Source: Enoplosus armatus
Lineage: Eukaryota > Chordata > Actinopteri > Centrarchiformes > Enoplosidae
DNA: 64,000 bases
Direction of reading: 5' to 3'
Assembly: GCF_043641665.1 (NCBI RefSeq)
Contig: NC_092193.1
Span: 18,555,946-18,619,945, forward strand
Part shown: positions 12,698 to 22,885 of the stretch, piece after piece
Numbering within the stretch: position 1 is the first letter of the stretch
How the letters are laid out: each line of letters opens with the position of its first letter
Notes under the pieces: generated by a model
What the model saw: only the letters and a program-made list of their open reading frames with translations
The model's database searches: none
What the model was told of the DNA's origin: nothing
Made by a program: the position numbers and the translations under genes

Positions 12698-15600
12698 CCC
12701 AGTCTGTGTTTACAGGTCAAGGCTTGAGAGACAGAGAGACAGCAGCAGAAATAGCAAAGCGATGTGGTAGCTCTGCGAGGCTGAACGCACAGTGGTGCTT
12801 CGTGCTAAATGCTAATGTCAGCACAGAATGACATGCCAACACACTGGTGTTTAGCATATCATGTTTACTATGTTTACATCATCTTGGTTTAGCGTGTTAG
12901 CATGCTAACACTAGCATTAAACAAAAAGTACATTTGGCTTTGGCTCATTAGTTTTACGGATATTTAGCCAGAGTATTGGACAAATTACAATTTGGATCCG
13001 AGTATGGCGCTAGATGTAAAGTTAAAGGATCAACAATAATTGTAACTCATCCTGGGGGGGGGATTTCACGACCAAAGTGCTGGACCGACCAACCAACATG
13101 GTACATCCAGATTTTGACTTACTAAATCTAAATTATGATTAATAATATATCAATATTGGTGTCTCATGATTTTTACTTAGTAGCTCATAATTGTGACGTA
13201 CAGTACCACAAGTATTTTTATTTTTTATAATGTGTAACTTTTCATTCTTTTCTGTTAAAGATGGACTTCCAGAAGTGTTTTGTTTTCCCTCTTTGCCTCT
13301 ACTGAACAAGATAAACATGTTACAAATATTTCATCGGCTGGTGGAGGCTGAGACTTCAGAACGACGGTGTCATGTTTTTGCTGTATCTTTTGCGATGTCT
13401 CAACATTACTGTGGTCCTTATTTACAATGATTGCCCCTTTAAAGTCAGCTGCAAACCTGCTGCGGCGTTACAGATGAGAGAAATAATCACCTTTAACGGT
13501 TCTACTGAATGTAAACTAAGCACTGCCTCAAGGCAGTCTCTCTCTCTCGCGCACCCTACCTCATGATTCTGCATCAAATCTGCAACTATCATTTACATTT
13601 TGATTAGGTTTACAAAAACGAATGGCCCCTCTTTATGTAGACTGGGTTTTAAATTTGGTCTTGAAGGACCAGCATGAAAGGAAAAAGAGATGAGAAAGAG
13701 GTTGCTTTGAGGTAGAAAGCAGAAGACATGGTGGAACTGACTCCATCATCTACACTAGCTTGTGCTTTTCTGTCCGGAGCCAACCAACTTTCTATTTTTA
13801 GAAATGTCATCACAGGAATGAGATGAGTGGAAGAGCCCACAGAAAAGTTGCAGACCACAACTCACATTACAAGAAGTAGAGTGAGGAGGGAAAACAGCAT
13901 GCATCCGGTTGCGGCCAATCTTGATACTCGATTAGGGAGTGTATCTTTCTACAAGACACACTCTAGTCTTAAACGACCACTTCATTATGTTCCCTTCTAA
14001 CATGGCTCCCTCTGCTGATGTCACAACTGTTGCAGACAAGGGCCAAACTACATTACTCTAAGCATGAAGGTTAATTCTTGATCTTGGAAATAGTAATTTG
14101 ACAAAATAATCCCAACTCAAAGTCCACATTTTTCTGGAGCTTTCAACTATGTGACTTGGTCATCATCAGCAGATGCAATTTTCTCAGCTGTCTTGAAGAT
14201 TGATCTGCTCACCTGTAAACTCAGTGGCTATTAAGATTTCATCCAAAGCGTTTTTAGGACTTTTCTCCCATGTTGGCCTAAAGTTAGGCCTGAATGCTAT
14301 GGAAAAAGCTAGTAAGTGGACCTTGAGTTCGAATTTTACTACTATTTTCAAAGTCAAAAATGCTATGGATGAAATAGCAACACTTGCATGTCAACTGAGC
14401 AAACTCCAACCACGGATAAAGACCATGGGATATGACTGAGAGCCTCAGAAAAGGCTACTAAGGGTCAAACTATATTGCTTTACATATCAATATACAACAC
14501 ATTCCTTGTGAAGACCAGAAATCAGAAAACCTGGCTCTGTTCTCCAACCTTTTGGTCTTTTTGTCTAAAAAAGAAAAAACATGGCTCTGGCAATATACAC
14601 CCTTAAAACATCAATCAACAAAAATATTGTTTTATATCACAAATGCAGTGAATTTCTTTTCTGTATGCCTGTGCAACTTCAAGACTTTTGCCTCTTCTTA
14701 TGTCACAAACAGTGACAACTTGTGAAATCAAAAATCATTTTAATAGTCAGGCAAAAAAAGCCTCTTGGCTGAGGTTGAAGAGTCAATTGATTAATAATGA
14801 ATTAATTTGCTGAATTCATTTAATGAAGCTTAACATTAACAGACACTTAGGGCAACTGACACAAGTAGATCTTCCATTTCTCTCAACTAGTTACACATCC
14901 TCATCACTGCATGTTGATGGTTTTAGAAAGGCAAACCTACTGCAGCAAATTGAAAACTGTACTGTATAAGACATTTAAATCAAAAGATAAGTGTCTCACT
15001 GATACAGCAGATAGCTGGCTATGTAAGCTAAAACTGAAGACTATGATGATTCGGATCAAACTGATTCCGCGGTAGCTCTAACGCACTCATCCTCGTCACA
15101 CCCGGATGCTATGTTGCAACAACAATGGCAGTTGTGCAGAAAACTGAGAAAGAGGTTGCTGTCCTGAGCAGCTCCTGGCCACATCACGAGCTCCACAAAC
15201 CCTGGAGTGGCTGTCCCCGGAGCAGGTAGTGATGCAGCACTTTGCTCAGGGACACGTCAACAGGGTGGAAGCCTGCCAACCTTAGGCCCGAATCACCAGC
15301 ACAACACACTGCTGCCTATAAACCACTGAGCAACATTTATGTGTCATCCCAATTAAATGTTGCCCGCAGTCATCTGTCCTGTTCACACTCTAACTGCAGT
15401 TAAGGTGGATTTTACTAAACACTGTTGCTGGAGGTGTGAGTAGATGCAGGTGTGATGTTTGTGGTAGAATTTTGGCTCCAAAAATCTCTCTTTTCTCTTC
15501 ACAGGTTTTCCTGAACGCGCACTGACTGAGCTGTGTGATAGTATTGTGGTGGACGTCTTCGTGTGTGATACGTCTCTGCTTACACGGATGTGTAAGAGTT

Positions 15601-15721
15601 TAGTGATCCTGAAATCCAGAGTGGCTTCATTGTTTATTCACGATTTAATTGATCTTTTGGAGACTGGACTGGAGCCTTGAAATATGAGATCCTTGGGTGA
15701 TTTTTTGCACCTAACTGCTGT

Positions 15722-15763
<42 letters not shown>

Positions 15764-17102
15764 ATGTATAGATCCCTTCACCAACAAACACACTGCAGTG
15801 TTCATTAGATAGTGGGATGCAGCAGTAGAGATGCACAGCTGTGCTTTGACGGGCGAGCATATTAAATGAGAGCGGTCTACGCGTGTCTGTGAAGCCTCTT
15901 TTACACCATCTGTTTCTTGCATCGAAGCTGCAGCTCATCAGGATCCATATTTACATGAAGCCTCATAGTCCATTACTGTCAGTCACATGTGGGGTACTTA
16001 GTTCTGGTCAGATGTTAATGATTGTGAAGTGTTTTAATAGCTGGACTTTTCAAGTGTTTTGTTTATTTGTTGTCTAAATGTATGTACATATGTACATGTA
16101 ATGTAATTTTTTTCCTGGATTTTGAGGACATAAAGTGCTGTCACAAAAGTTTACAAAACACAAACTGCCTCTCTCTCTGTCTCCCACTCTCTCTTTCACA
16201 CACACACGCACACGCACACGCACACACGCACGCACGTCCTCTCACCTGAACTGTGGGGCAGAGTTGCTCTTCAGTCCATAGAAGCCAGCAGACAAGGTGA
16301 GCAGCCAATGAGGCACAAACGCCCCGTGCTCACACTCCAGGTACGGTGCCGACCACTTGATCTGGTTTTTGTCCAGGAGGTAACTTCCACTCTTGGAGCC
16401 CGGTGCCTCCGGGACCCTCCTGTGCATGTGCGGTCTCCTCCCGTCCCTAAACTCATTAAACCACTCGGACTCCGGGCTCCTGCTCTTCAGGTGGCGCTGC
16501 GCAGAGCCGGAAAAGTCCTGCAGCACCACCTCCTTCTCGGTTCTGGTCGCCTGGAGGAAAACGTGGGGGCCCGGCGTCGGCGCATCCGCGTGGAAGGTCA
16601 CCACAGCCCTGTGGATTTTGGGGTCCCCCTCGAGGATGCTCTGCACCAGCGCGTGGTACCAGTGGATGTCCCTCCGCAAGGTGTGCTCCCTGGACCTGTT
16701 GGCCTGCAGGATCATATTCAGGAAGTTTGTGGCGTGCGCTACGGTGTCCAGGATGCCGTGCAGGGAGTAGTGGGAGGCGACGTGCAGGCCGCCTCGCAGG
16801 CTGCTCAGCTCGTACCTCCGCGAGCAGTTGACCTGCCTCAGCGCCGAGGAGTCCCCGGTGTGCAGGAAGGCGGTCACCACCCTCGGCAGGTCCTCCTCGA
16901 TTTTGTGCGCTACCACCGCGCGCTCGGTGGCGGGTACCGAGTAGTAGGTCGGGTGGTGGGGCGGCTCCCTGTTGATGTTTTGGGTGCTGAAGACCGGCGG
17001 GTTCTTCTCGTCTCGCTCATTATCCGACCACTCCACGTAACCGTAGTTCGATCCCAAAACGAGCCCTGTTTGCAGAAGCAGCGGGACGACCAGGAGAGCC
17101 AT
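10162..17102 (-). CDS. gpr158: Gpr158-type receptor (metabotropic glycine receptor), exons 1-2 only
   Basis: Partial gene; later exons lie before base 1. Exon 1 (17102 down to 16243, ending in an AG followed by GTGAGAGG) encodes about 286 residues. It starts with a hydrophobic signal peptide (MALLVVPLLLQTGLVLG), then most of the extracellular Cache domain. Exon 2 (10267 to 10162) follows an AG acceptor, restores the frame in phase 2 and adds 35 residues including VDIDQC and GWFAGTHRC, ending at a GTGAGT donor. Family landmarks are TGDSSALRQVNCSRRYEL, ATNFLNMILQANRSRE, WYHALVQSILEGDP and APYLECEHG. The family is an orphan class C-like seven-helix receptor that scaffolds RGS7-Gbeta5 at neuronal membranes, and GPR158 itself has been described as a glycine receptor. 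The resemblance is closer to GPR158 than to GPR179. Which teleost copy (a or b) this is cannot be told from the sequence. No seven-helix region is in the window. Confidence 0.85.
10270..10870 (-). repeat. Long purine-rich (pyrimidine-rich on minus) low-complexity tract
   Basis: For about 600 bases the plus strand is mostly A and G, with many GGAAG, GAGAG and AAGAA words and few pyrimidines. On the gpr158 strand this becomes a pyrimidine-rich tract directly upstream of the exon 2 acceptor. There is no coding potential beyond chance. Confidence 0.6.
11449..11880 (-). mobile_element. Retroelement 3'-tail-like repeat ending in TCTGAT hexamers
   Basis: On the minus strand this ends with a GATCAATAAAGTATTTCTGATTCTGATT-like tail with three or more hexamer copies. 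It also contains a segment reading 'ggccacaggcaggaatgatttcctgtggcgctct' on plus (11831 onward). I recognise both as parts of a very common teleost non-LTR retrotransposon 3' region. The element name is not certain, and no coding part remains. Confidence 0.55.
12360..12388. repeat. (CA)n microsatellite
   Basis: About 14 uninterrupted CA units, in gpr158 intron 1. It faces a (GT)n array 245 bases downstream. Confidence 0.95.
12634..12698. repeat. (GT)n microsatellite, ~29 perfect units
   Basis: A perfect GT run from 12634 to about 12691, then GCGTGT. It is complementary in sense to the CA array at 12360-12388, so the two form an inverted pair. Confidence 0.95.
12780..12935 (+). repeat. Dispersed fish repeat, copy 3 (fragment)
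   Basis: It contains GCTAAATGCTAATGTCAGC, TTTAGCATATCATG and GTTAGCATGCTAACACTAGC, matching the AT-rich end of the family at 9390-9720. The module part is missing. Confidence 0.5.
15723..15761. repeat. (CA)n microsatellite
   Basis: About 19 CA units within gpr158 intron 1. Confidence 0.95.
16190..16236. repeat. CA/CG-interrupted microsatellite beside gpr158 exon 1
   Basis: A run of CACACGCA-type units that ends only about six bases inside intron 1 from the exon 1 donor site (GTGAGAGG on the minus strand). Confidence 0.85.
16243..17102 (-). other. gpr158: gpr158 coding exon 1 (signal peptide and Cache domain)
   Basis: The start codon at 17102-17100 has G at -3 and G at +4, a good context. 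The exon is GC-rich and continuous for 286 codons. Residues that I recall as contacting glycine in the human receptor are present: Ser137-Arg138 in NRSRE, and Tyr254 and Glu256 in PYLECE. N-glycosylation sequons occur at Asn92 (NCS) and Asn135 (NRS). The exon ends in phase 2 at FR, exactly where exon 2 continues. Confidence 0.9.
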
Positions 17103-17660
17103 GTCGTTTCCTTTTCACGGGCACAGAGAAGAAACCGCGGGCACTTGGCAAAGTGTGGCGAGCATAACCGAAGCCACGCTCTTTCTTCCGCTGCTTCGCG
17201 GGATTAGAAACACTTTGAGAAGCGCGCGCCAGAGAATGTCCTCAATTTCATGCCGGAAACGGTAAAGGCTTCTCCACTTCTCCTCCTGTGCGCCCTCTCC
17301 TCTTCTTCTCCGCTTTGACAGCACCACTATCTGATCCAAGCAGCCGCCCGGAACCCCTCCAGCCTCCCAACTCCGAGCAAAACAACGTCCATTCACGTGA
17401 GGCGACGTTACGACCGAGTGCTCGCGCTCCTTTCTACTCCTCCTCGGAGAAATCCATGTGAGAGGAGTCAGGTGGCGACGAACGGAGCCAATTGTTCTTG
17501 AAGTTCCGTCCCTCCCTGTTAAAACCCTAATAGGCCACCCAAAGTGTCGCCCACCAGCGCGTGTGGTTGTTTCGCGCTGCCAGTCTGCCGGAGGTGGGCG
17601 GGGCGTGGGAAAGACGGGAGCTGTCCGGTGCTGAAAGTAGCGCCCGTAGGAAGACAAGCC
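17103..17660 (-). promoter_or_regulatory. CpG-rich promoter / 5' UTR region of gpr158
   Basis: This stretch is much richer in C, G and CpG than its surroundings and holds a GC-box-like GTGGGCGGGGCGTGG near 17593-17607. It lies directly upstream of the gpr158 start codon. I cannot place the transcription start. Long open frames here on both strands are what GC-rich DNA gives by chance and resemble no family I know. Confidence 0.6.
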
Positions 17661-17969
17661 AGGGAGGTGGTGGTGGTGATGATGATGAAGAGGGGCTTCT
17701 CAGTGATGAGGATGGAGGAGCAGCCTGTCACTTAGACTGAATCTAAAAATATAATCAACCATATAGACAAGTATACACGTTATACTATTGAATACACATT
17801 GTACTTTTCTATGTACAATACGTGACCAAATGTAAGTGGACACCCAAACATACACGAATTACAGTTTTTTTTTTACTAACTCACATTTCTTAAAATAAAC
17901 CCCATGTTACCAACTGCATTGGCACGTTTCCCTAAAACTATGCGCTCATTTTACTCACGCTTTCTCCCC

Positions 17970-18085
17970 GTTTTGATTGACCTGAATTGAGGATGGAGGC
18001 TGTGCTGTACATACTGTAAAGCCCCCTGATGCAAATTTGTGATTTATTGGGCTATATAAATAAAATTGACTTGACTTGACAGTAA
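17970..18085. repeat. Dispersed fish repeat with TTATTTATATAGCCC-type end
   Basis: This reads GAGGATGGAGGCTGTG, then a TACTGTAAAGCCCCCTGATG segment and a GATTTATTGGGCTATATAAATAAAATTGACTTGACTTGAC-like end. I recognise the last part, 'tcaattttatttatatagc' on the minus strand, as a repeat very common in teleosts. The class is not assigned. Confidence 0.55.
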
Positions 18086-18146
18086 ACACACCATCCAAAA
18101 ACTTTGGACGCTTTTGCCAAAATCAGACATTAGTACGTCATCTTTA

Positions 18147-18172
18147 CACACACACACACACACACACACACC
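18147..18172. repeat. (CA)n microsatellite
   Basis: About 13 CA units in the gpr158-dis3l2 intergenic region. Confidence 0.9.
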
Positions 18173-18379
18173 TGTAATGGTGTAGGCCTCCATCTAGAAA
18201 ACAAAAACTCACTGCCAGAGAGGCGAACATCTGTGTGTCACTTGTCATCACTGATGAGCGAGGTGGGATGCTCCACTCTGTGCTGCCTCTCTGTGTTTAG
18301 ATACTTCATGACACCATCTGTTGTTGATCATATAAAAAAAAAAAACAACAACATGTTTTTGTTGTAGTGTGTAGTGTTT

Positions 18380-18612
18380 GTGTTCATGTGTCCATCACGG
18401 CCTTGCTCTGACATTCTCCAGGGCTGGTTGGGAGTCAGCCCCGGACTGTAAATTGTGCGCAGCAGCGTGCAGCTCGCCCTGGGGTGACTCACGGGCCGTT
18501 GCCATGGCAGTAGAAGGTGACGACCAGCAGAGATCTCCCCATGCTTCCCAGCTGCTCGTTGCAGCCGGCGATGAGGAAGGTGGCCTGTCTGGCCCTGCAG
18601 CATCTATATCTA
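18380..18612. other. GC-rich, complex, non-repetitive block of unknown role
   Basis: This is a 230-base block, higher in GC and complexity than its flanks, between the divergent gpr158 and dis3l2 genes. Open frames exist on both strands but neither resembles a known protein, and no splice pair frames it convincingly. It could be a conserved regulatory element, or an exon of something I do not recognise. Confidence 0.3.
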
Positions 18613-20154
18613 GACCTATACACCTCTCACACACACACTCACATACTCATCAGTCTGTGGTAAACCAGCCTCATATTTGGACATGTAATGATGCAATGAT
18701 AAGAACAGATATTCATAGGCAGATGGATAACTGGTGATGGAACTGATAGTACTGCCAAGAAAGTGCTTGTAAATCACATAAATCACTATCAACTCTTTCA
18801 TTCATTTTGTGCATCGGCTTAAATGACTAAGCAGCCTCCGGGACCCATCAGTAAAGGTGAATTAGGGGGGAGGAAAAGAGACAGAACCAAGTAGTGAGGG
18901 AGCATCAGAAGGAAAGAGACTGTACGAAGTGACTGCTTCGGCCCCCTCTATTTCCATTTCATCTTCTTTTACAAGCTGCACTGCCTCCCCTGGCCTGATG
19001 AATATTTGATAGGAATTTGCTGCTTCATCTGCATGCTTCACAACTTGAGTCCGTACCACCACAACAGTGGTGGAGAGGGCTGCTGTACCAGCCCTCCTTT
19101 CACCCACGCTCCCTGTTCTCCCAGAGGCTCCTTTAGAGTTCCTCAGAAGAGAGCTAGGGAAGAAAAAAGGCTTGTGAGCAAAAAGGGTGTTTCCTCTGAT
19201 GCATTTTCTTTCTTTTTTTTGTTGCTGTTGTACCTGCAGGAGTCTGCTTTGCTACTGCACCCATGTGGGGAGCTGTGTTGCTGTCAGTGGGAGGGTGACC
19301 AGGGCTCAACAGAAAAGTTTACAATGCTGTGCCTTTAAGGGTGAAAATCTATAATCAAACACTAACTGGAGGGGCTCTGGAAAAGACATCAATAAACATT
19401 CCTCACCGGTGTGTGGATGTGTGTTTTATGCTCTGAATCATAGGACGAACACACTGAGCTGATTGACAGGAAGCTCATTTTCAGAGGCTTAAAGTTTTCT
19501 CCAAATTATATGAGTCATCTGTCTTGATCCATATCTCACTCCTATACGTATGGTATACGAAGCAGTTTACTGTCATAACAGCATCTTCTGATATAAGCTT
19601 AAATTTCAACCACAGCTTTCCATCTATGCTAATATAGAAGCTATCAACAGCATCAAAGCTCTAAATATTTTCCAGCGGTTACCGACTTGGTCTAACCTGA
19701 GTGTGATGTGGTGATGGCTATGGCTACTCAAGTCTCTTCCTCTGACAGTTCTCTTTAGATTAGCCAGTAGGGTGCCAGAAAGGTAACAGAGAGCGATGAA
19801 GAAGAAGATGAAAAAGAATGATGGAGAGTCAAATCAACCAGTTTTGTGGTGGTGTAAAACAGAAACAGGCCAAATTCAAAATTCAAAGTAGGAAAATAGT
19901 GTATGGTTCAAAACAATGATTCTGTTAATTCTATAACTTTTTTGTGCATTTCCCCCATTAGAATCAGTCATTCTGCAATATGTCAATGATCTGACTGCAG
20001 TTGCCTGATGAAGATGAAAAAGGCTGTGGAGAATTGTAACTAGGATAATTTCCCAAGGCGCAGTCTGCCAAAGGAAGGACAGTTTATCAACTAATGCTGG
20101 TGGAAAAAAATCAATTTCATCTGCAAATATCAGCACACATGTTCCCCTTGTTAA

Positions 20155-20372
20155 AGGTAGGTGAAATCTGGAGTCTAGTGAAGCCTATCCCAGCAGACAC
20201 TTGGCAGGAGCCTGAGTAAACGCTGGATAGTTTGCCAGTCTTCCACAAGCCAAACACAAAGAGACCAATACATTCATCCTGAAATTCAGGAGGAAAACTC
20301 AATTACAGAAAGGACCCAGCACTGGTCCTACTTACTGCGCAACAACAGTACTAAGCACTAAGCCACTGCAGA
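20155..20372 (-). repeat. Degenerate common teleost repeat, minus orientation
   Basis: The order 'gaagcctatcccagcagac', 'acgctggatagtttgccagtc', 'caaacacaaagagacca' and 'aaggacccagcactggtcc...ctaagccactg' follows the widespread fish repeat that runs 'cctatcccagctgac', 'ggacaggtcgccagtc', 'acagagacaaacaacc', 'ctaaccactgagccactg'. It has diverged strongly. Confidence 0.5.
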
Positions 20373-20559
20373 GAGAAAACAAATCAGTCGTAACATCTAG
20401 GAACATGTAGAAGAAATATTGATTTGTGCTCATGAATTTGGAGTCAGAAAAGTCCTGCAAATATGTGGAGTGACCAATTCATTCATTCAGTTTGTTCTGC
20501 TGCTACCTCTCACTGTTGGCCAGGGAAGAGAGTAGCACCTAGTGTCTTCTAAACATGGT

Positions 20560-20800
20560 CAGCCTACATTAAGAAGGTCCTGGATTTTAATCTGCTGGCC
20601 GTCTAGGGTGTTTCTATAGGAGTTCGCATTTCCCCCCTATCTGTGTGGATTTTCTCCAGTTTCCACCAAATATAAAAGATTAATAGAACTGCGCTTAATT
20701 GGTCTTCCTAACATTTATCAAAGAAAAATACCCAGTGTTGCTGGATGCTTCTCCTGCCTGTAAGTCATATGGGATCTCTCAGTACCCTCGGCTGGCCTCA
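20560..20800 (+). repeat. Degenerate copy of the same repeat, opposite orientation
   Basis: The segments 'gaaggtcctggattttaatc', 'ggtgtttctataggagttcgcat' and 'tgtgtggattttctccagt' correspond to 'gaaggtcctgggttcgattcc', 'ggcctttctgtgtggagtttgcat' and 'tgcgtgggttttctccggg' of the same family, here forward. It faces the copy at 20155-20372. Confidence 0.5.
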
Positions 20801-21475
20801 GCGCCAGCATATAATCCCCCTTGGTCATATTAGTTTAGTTTAGTAATAGTTTAATACTGTTTCCAACAACTGTTATACTTACAACACCCAGCTATACTGT
20901 TTAAACCAGATAGGCATAAATACCGTCTATGTCTAATAGTGCAACAGCAGGTGAGACTTAATTAAGTCATATAATTCATCCAATTACAGCCTCTTCACGT
21001 TATCTCTGTTTGACAAACAATACTGCACAGGTGGGGTATAATTAGAGACCAGATGTTTCTGGCGGTCTGAGCGCTTTTGTTGAAGTGTCAGAAAATGTGT
21101 GCATCGTGATGTTTGTCAATGAGGCCAAGTGGCAGCGGGGTCACAGGACACTGTGTAGGGGAGTTGAGCGATGCAATCGGGTGTCTCTTTTTAATTCAGC
21201 CTTCACACACTCAGGCTGTTGTGAACTTCAATGACAATCTCCTCAATCATGCAAAAAGGTCTTACTGTAAATAACTTAATCACAACCACCACTGATAGCA
21301 TCAGTGTCTGTGCGTGACTTTTGCAAGAAAGTCTGGGCCTCTATCAAGGTGAGACATGACAACCTCATGTTCATTACACCCTCAAATAGCCTGAAATCTG
21401 ACTGCACACATACACCTAACCTGTGTTGTCTCAAGAATCACCCCCATACTATCCTTGGGGAATTATACTGAGGAG

Positions 21476-21765
21476 CGTGTGTGTGAGTGTGTGTGTGTGT
21501 GTGTGTGTATGTGCACTTGAAGGAGCCTTCAGGAGTTGTCTTGTACTATGCAAGCGAAGCAGGCGTGAACAGACAGGTGTGAAATCGGCTTGTCAGGAGA
21601 GAGAAGAGAATCTCCAGAAAATTCAGGTGATAGCTTAGAGCCATATTCATCCTGTGAAATTACACATGCCCACACACACTCACACCCAGACATCACACAC
21701 ACACACACACAGACACACATTCACACCCAGACATCACACATACACACACACACACACACATAGGA
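21476..21765. repeat. GT array followed by CA arrays with a duplicated ~46-bp unit
   Basis: A GT run lies at 21476-21508 and CA-rich DNA at 21668-21762. Within the CA part the phrase TCACACCCAGACATCACACA occurs twice (about 21679 and 21721), so it is a short tandem duplication. Confidence 0.8.
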
Positions 21766-22068
21766 ATTTATAGGAATTTCTTCCTATCATTCTCATCACA
21801 CAGGATAAGTTGTTTGCACAACTGACACACACACAGCAATCTGTCACTGTATGGTCAAATACATCTAATATCTAGACTGTGCTGCCCTCTAGAGGTTGCT
21901 TCTGCTCCTCTTACCTTTCCAGCTAGGTCCATCCAGTGGTTCTACCAATTCAGTGTCAATTGGCCATTTCATGATATGAATAGGCTATATATTACCACTG
22001 ATTTTTTTTTAAAGATAAATCTTGACTTTCCTCATTGTAGCGTTTTACGGTGCCCATTTTTTTTTCAT

Positions 22069-22117
22069 CTTGTGCGCACAAGTAAATTATCTTGTGGGAA
22101 CAAGTTATCTTGTGCAC
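22069..22117. repeat. Palindromic CTTGTG/CACAAG repeats near dis3l2 5' end
   Basis: CTTGTGCGCACAAG (22069-22082) is a perfect 14-base palindrome. CTTGTGGGAACAAG (22091-22104) is an imperfect second copy, and CTTGTGCAC (22109-22117) is a partial third. The starts are 18-22 bases apart. I have an impression that similar motifs recur in fish genomes, but have not verified it. Confidence 0.7.
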
Positions 22118-22119
22118 CT

Positions 22120-22260
22120 TTCGGGACGTTTCTGTGCGTTCGGCTAATTCCGATATTTCCGACAGCCCCCAAAGGCAGCATAACTGGGACGTGAATGCGT
22201 CAGCTAGCATTCCTCTGAACAACAGCTAAGTTGCATAACGTACACGCAGTAAATAAGGTA
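22120..22260 (+). promoter_or_regulatory. Probable dis3l2 promoter / untranslated exon 1
   Basis: CpG-containing DNA about 600 bases upstream of the first coding exon. It has TGCGTCA near 22193 and a donor-like AAG/GTAACG at 22257. The first coding exon opens with an AG acceptor (22859-22860) and only 25 untranslated bases, so an upstream noncoding exon is expected and this is the best place for it. The position is inferred. Confidence 0.35.
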
Positions 22261-22885
22261 ACGTTTCGATTTTTAAGTTTGACAAGGTTTCCGTCCATTT
22301 TCGAGTCGTTCGTCGTGTTCGGGGTCGCGGTCTGTCTGACATACAAGTAGCAAGTTACCGTTGAACCGTCAACTGCCGTTCCAAGTAGCTGATGCTAGTC
22401 AGGCACCGCTAATAAATGTTAGCTAACGTTAGTTAACTGTTAGCTGCTAGCGAGGATATGTTTTAAATGGTATTCTTAGCTTAACGAGACGTTAAAACCG
22501 AAGATAATGAGATGAGACGGTGTTTGTTTTCTATTATAATCTTCATCATCCCAATGTGATTAACTTTAGCTAACATTAACATGGTTGACCACCGTTACCA
22601 GTCATGTCTACGTTGTTATTATTACTAAGCTAAACACATGATGTACGATGAGTGGACTACTCTGCAATAAATTAGCTAGCTGAAGAGTGGCTATCATTTT
22701 CTTCAAATGAACCTTAGCTAACGATCTCCTGTTTTTTTGCATATTTTGAGAGCAACCAGTGAATTGTAAGCTTTGTTGCTTCATTAAAGCTGCCTAAAAG
22801 TCATGTTCGTTGACTCAAGCTTGAATGGCAACACTCAGTGTATGCTTTTTGCCATTTCAGAGACAGTATCTTGAAGGATTGCCAT

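Noticed and set aside
12508..12831. Open frames through the long GT array
   Set aside because: They encode alternating Cys-Val from the repeat and have no other support.
14200..14439. 79-codon plus-strand open frame in gpr158 intron 1
   Set aside because: No family resemblance. The surrounding text looks like an old dispersed repeat, but I could not confirm an element.
16308..17207. 299-codon open frame on the plus strand opposite gpr158 exon 1
   Set aside because: GC-rich shadow of a real coding exon. The composition (many R, V, P, G) fits antisense codons, and no protein family is recognisable.
17115..17657. 180-codon minus-strand open frame upstream of gpr158
   Set aside because: Lies in the CpG-rich 5' region, where stops are rare. 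No domain, and it is better explained as promoter and 5' UTR.
18328..18634. Two overlapping minus-strand open frames in the GC-rich block
   Set aside because: Neither shows a domain, a good start context or paired splice sites; kept only as an unexplained block.
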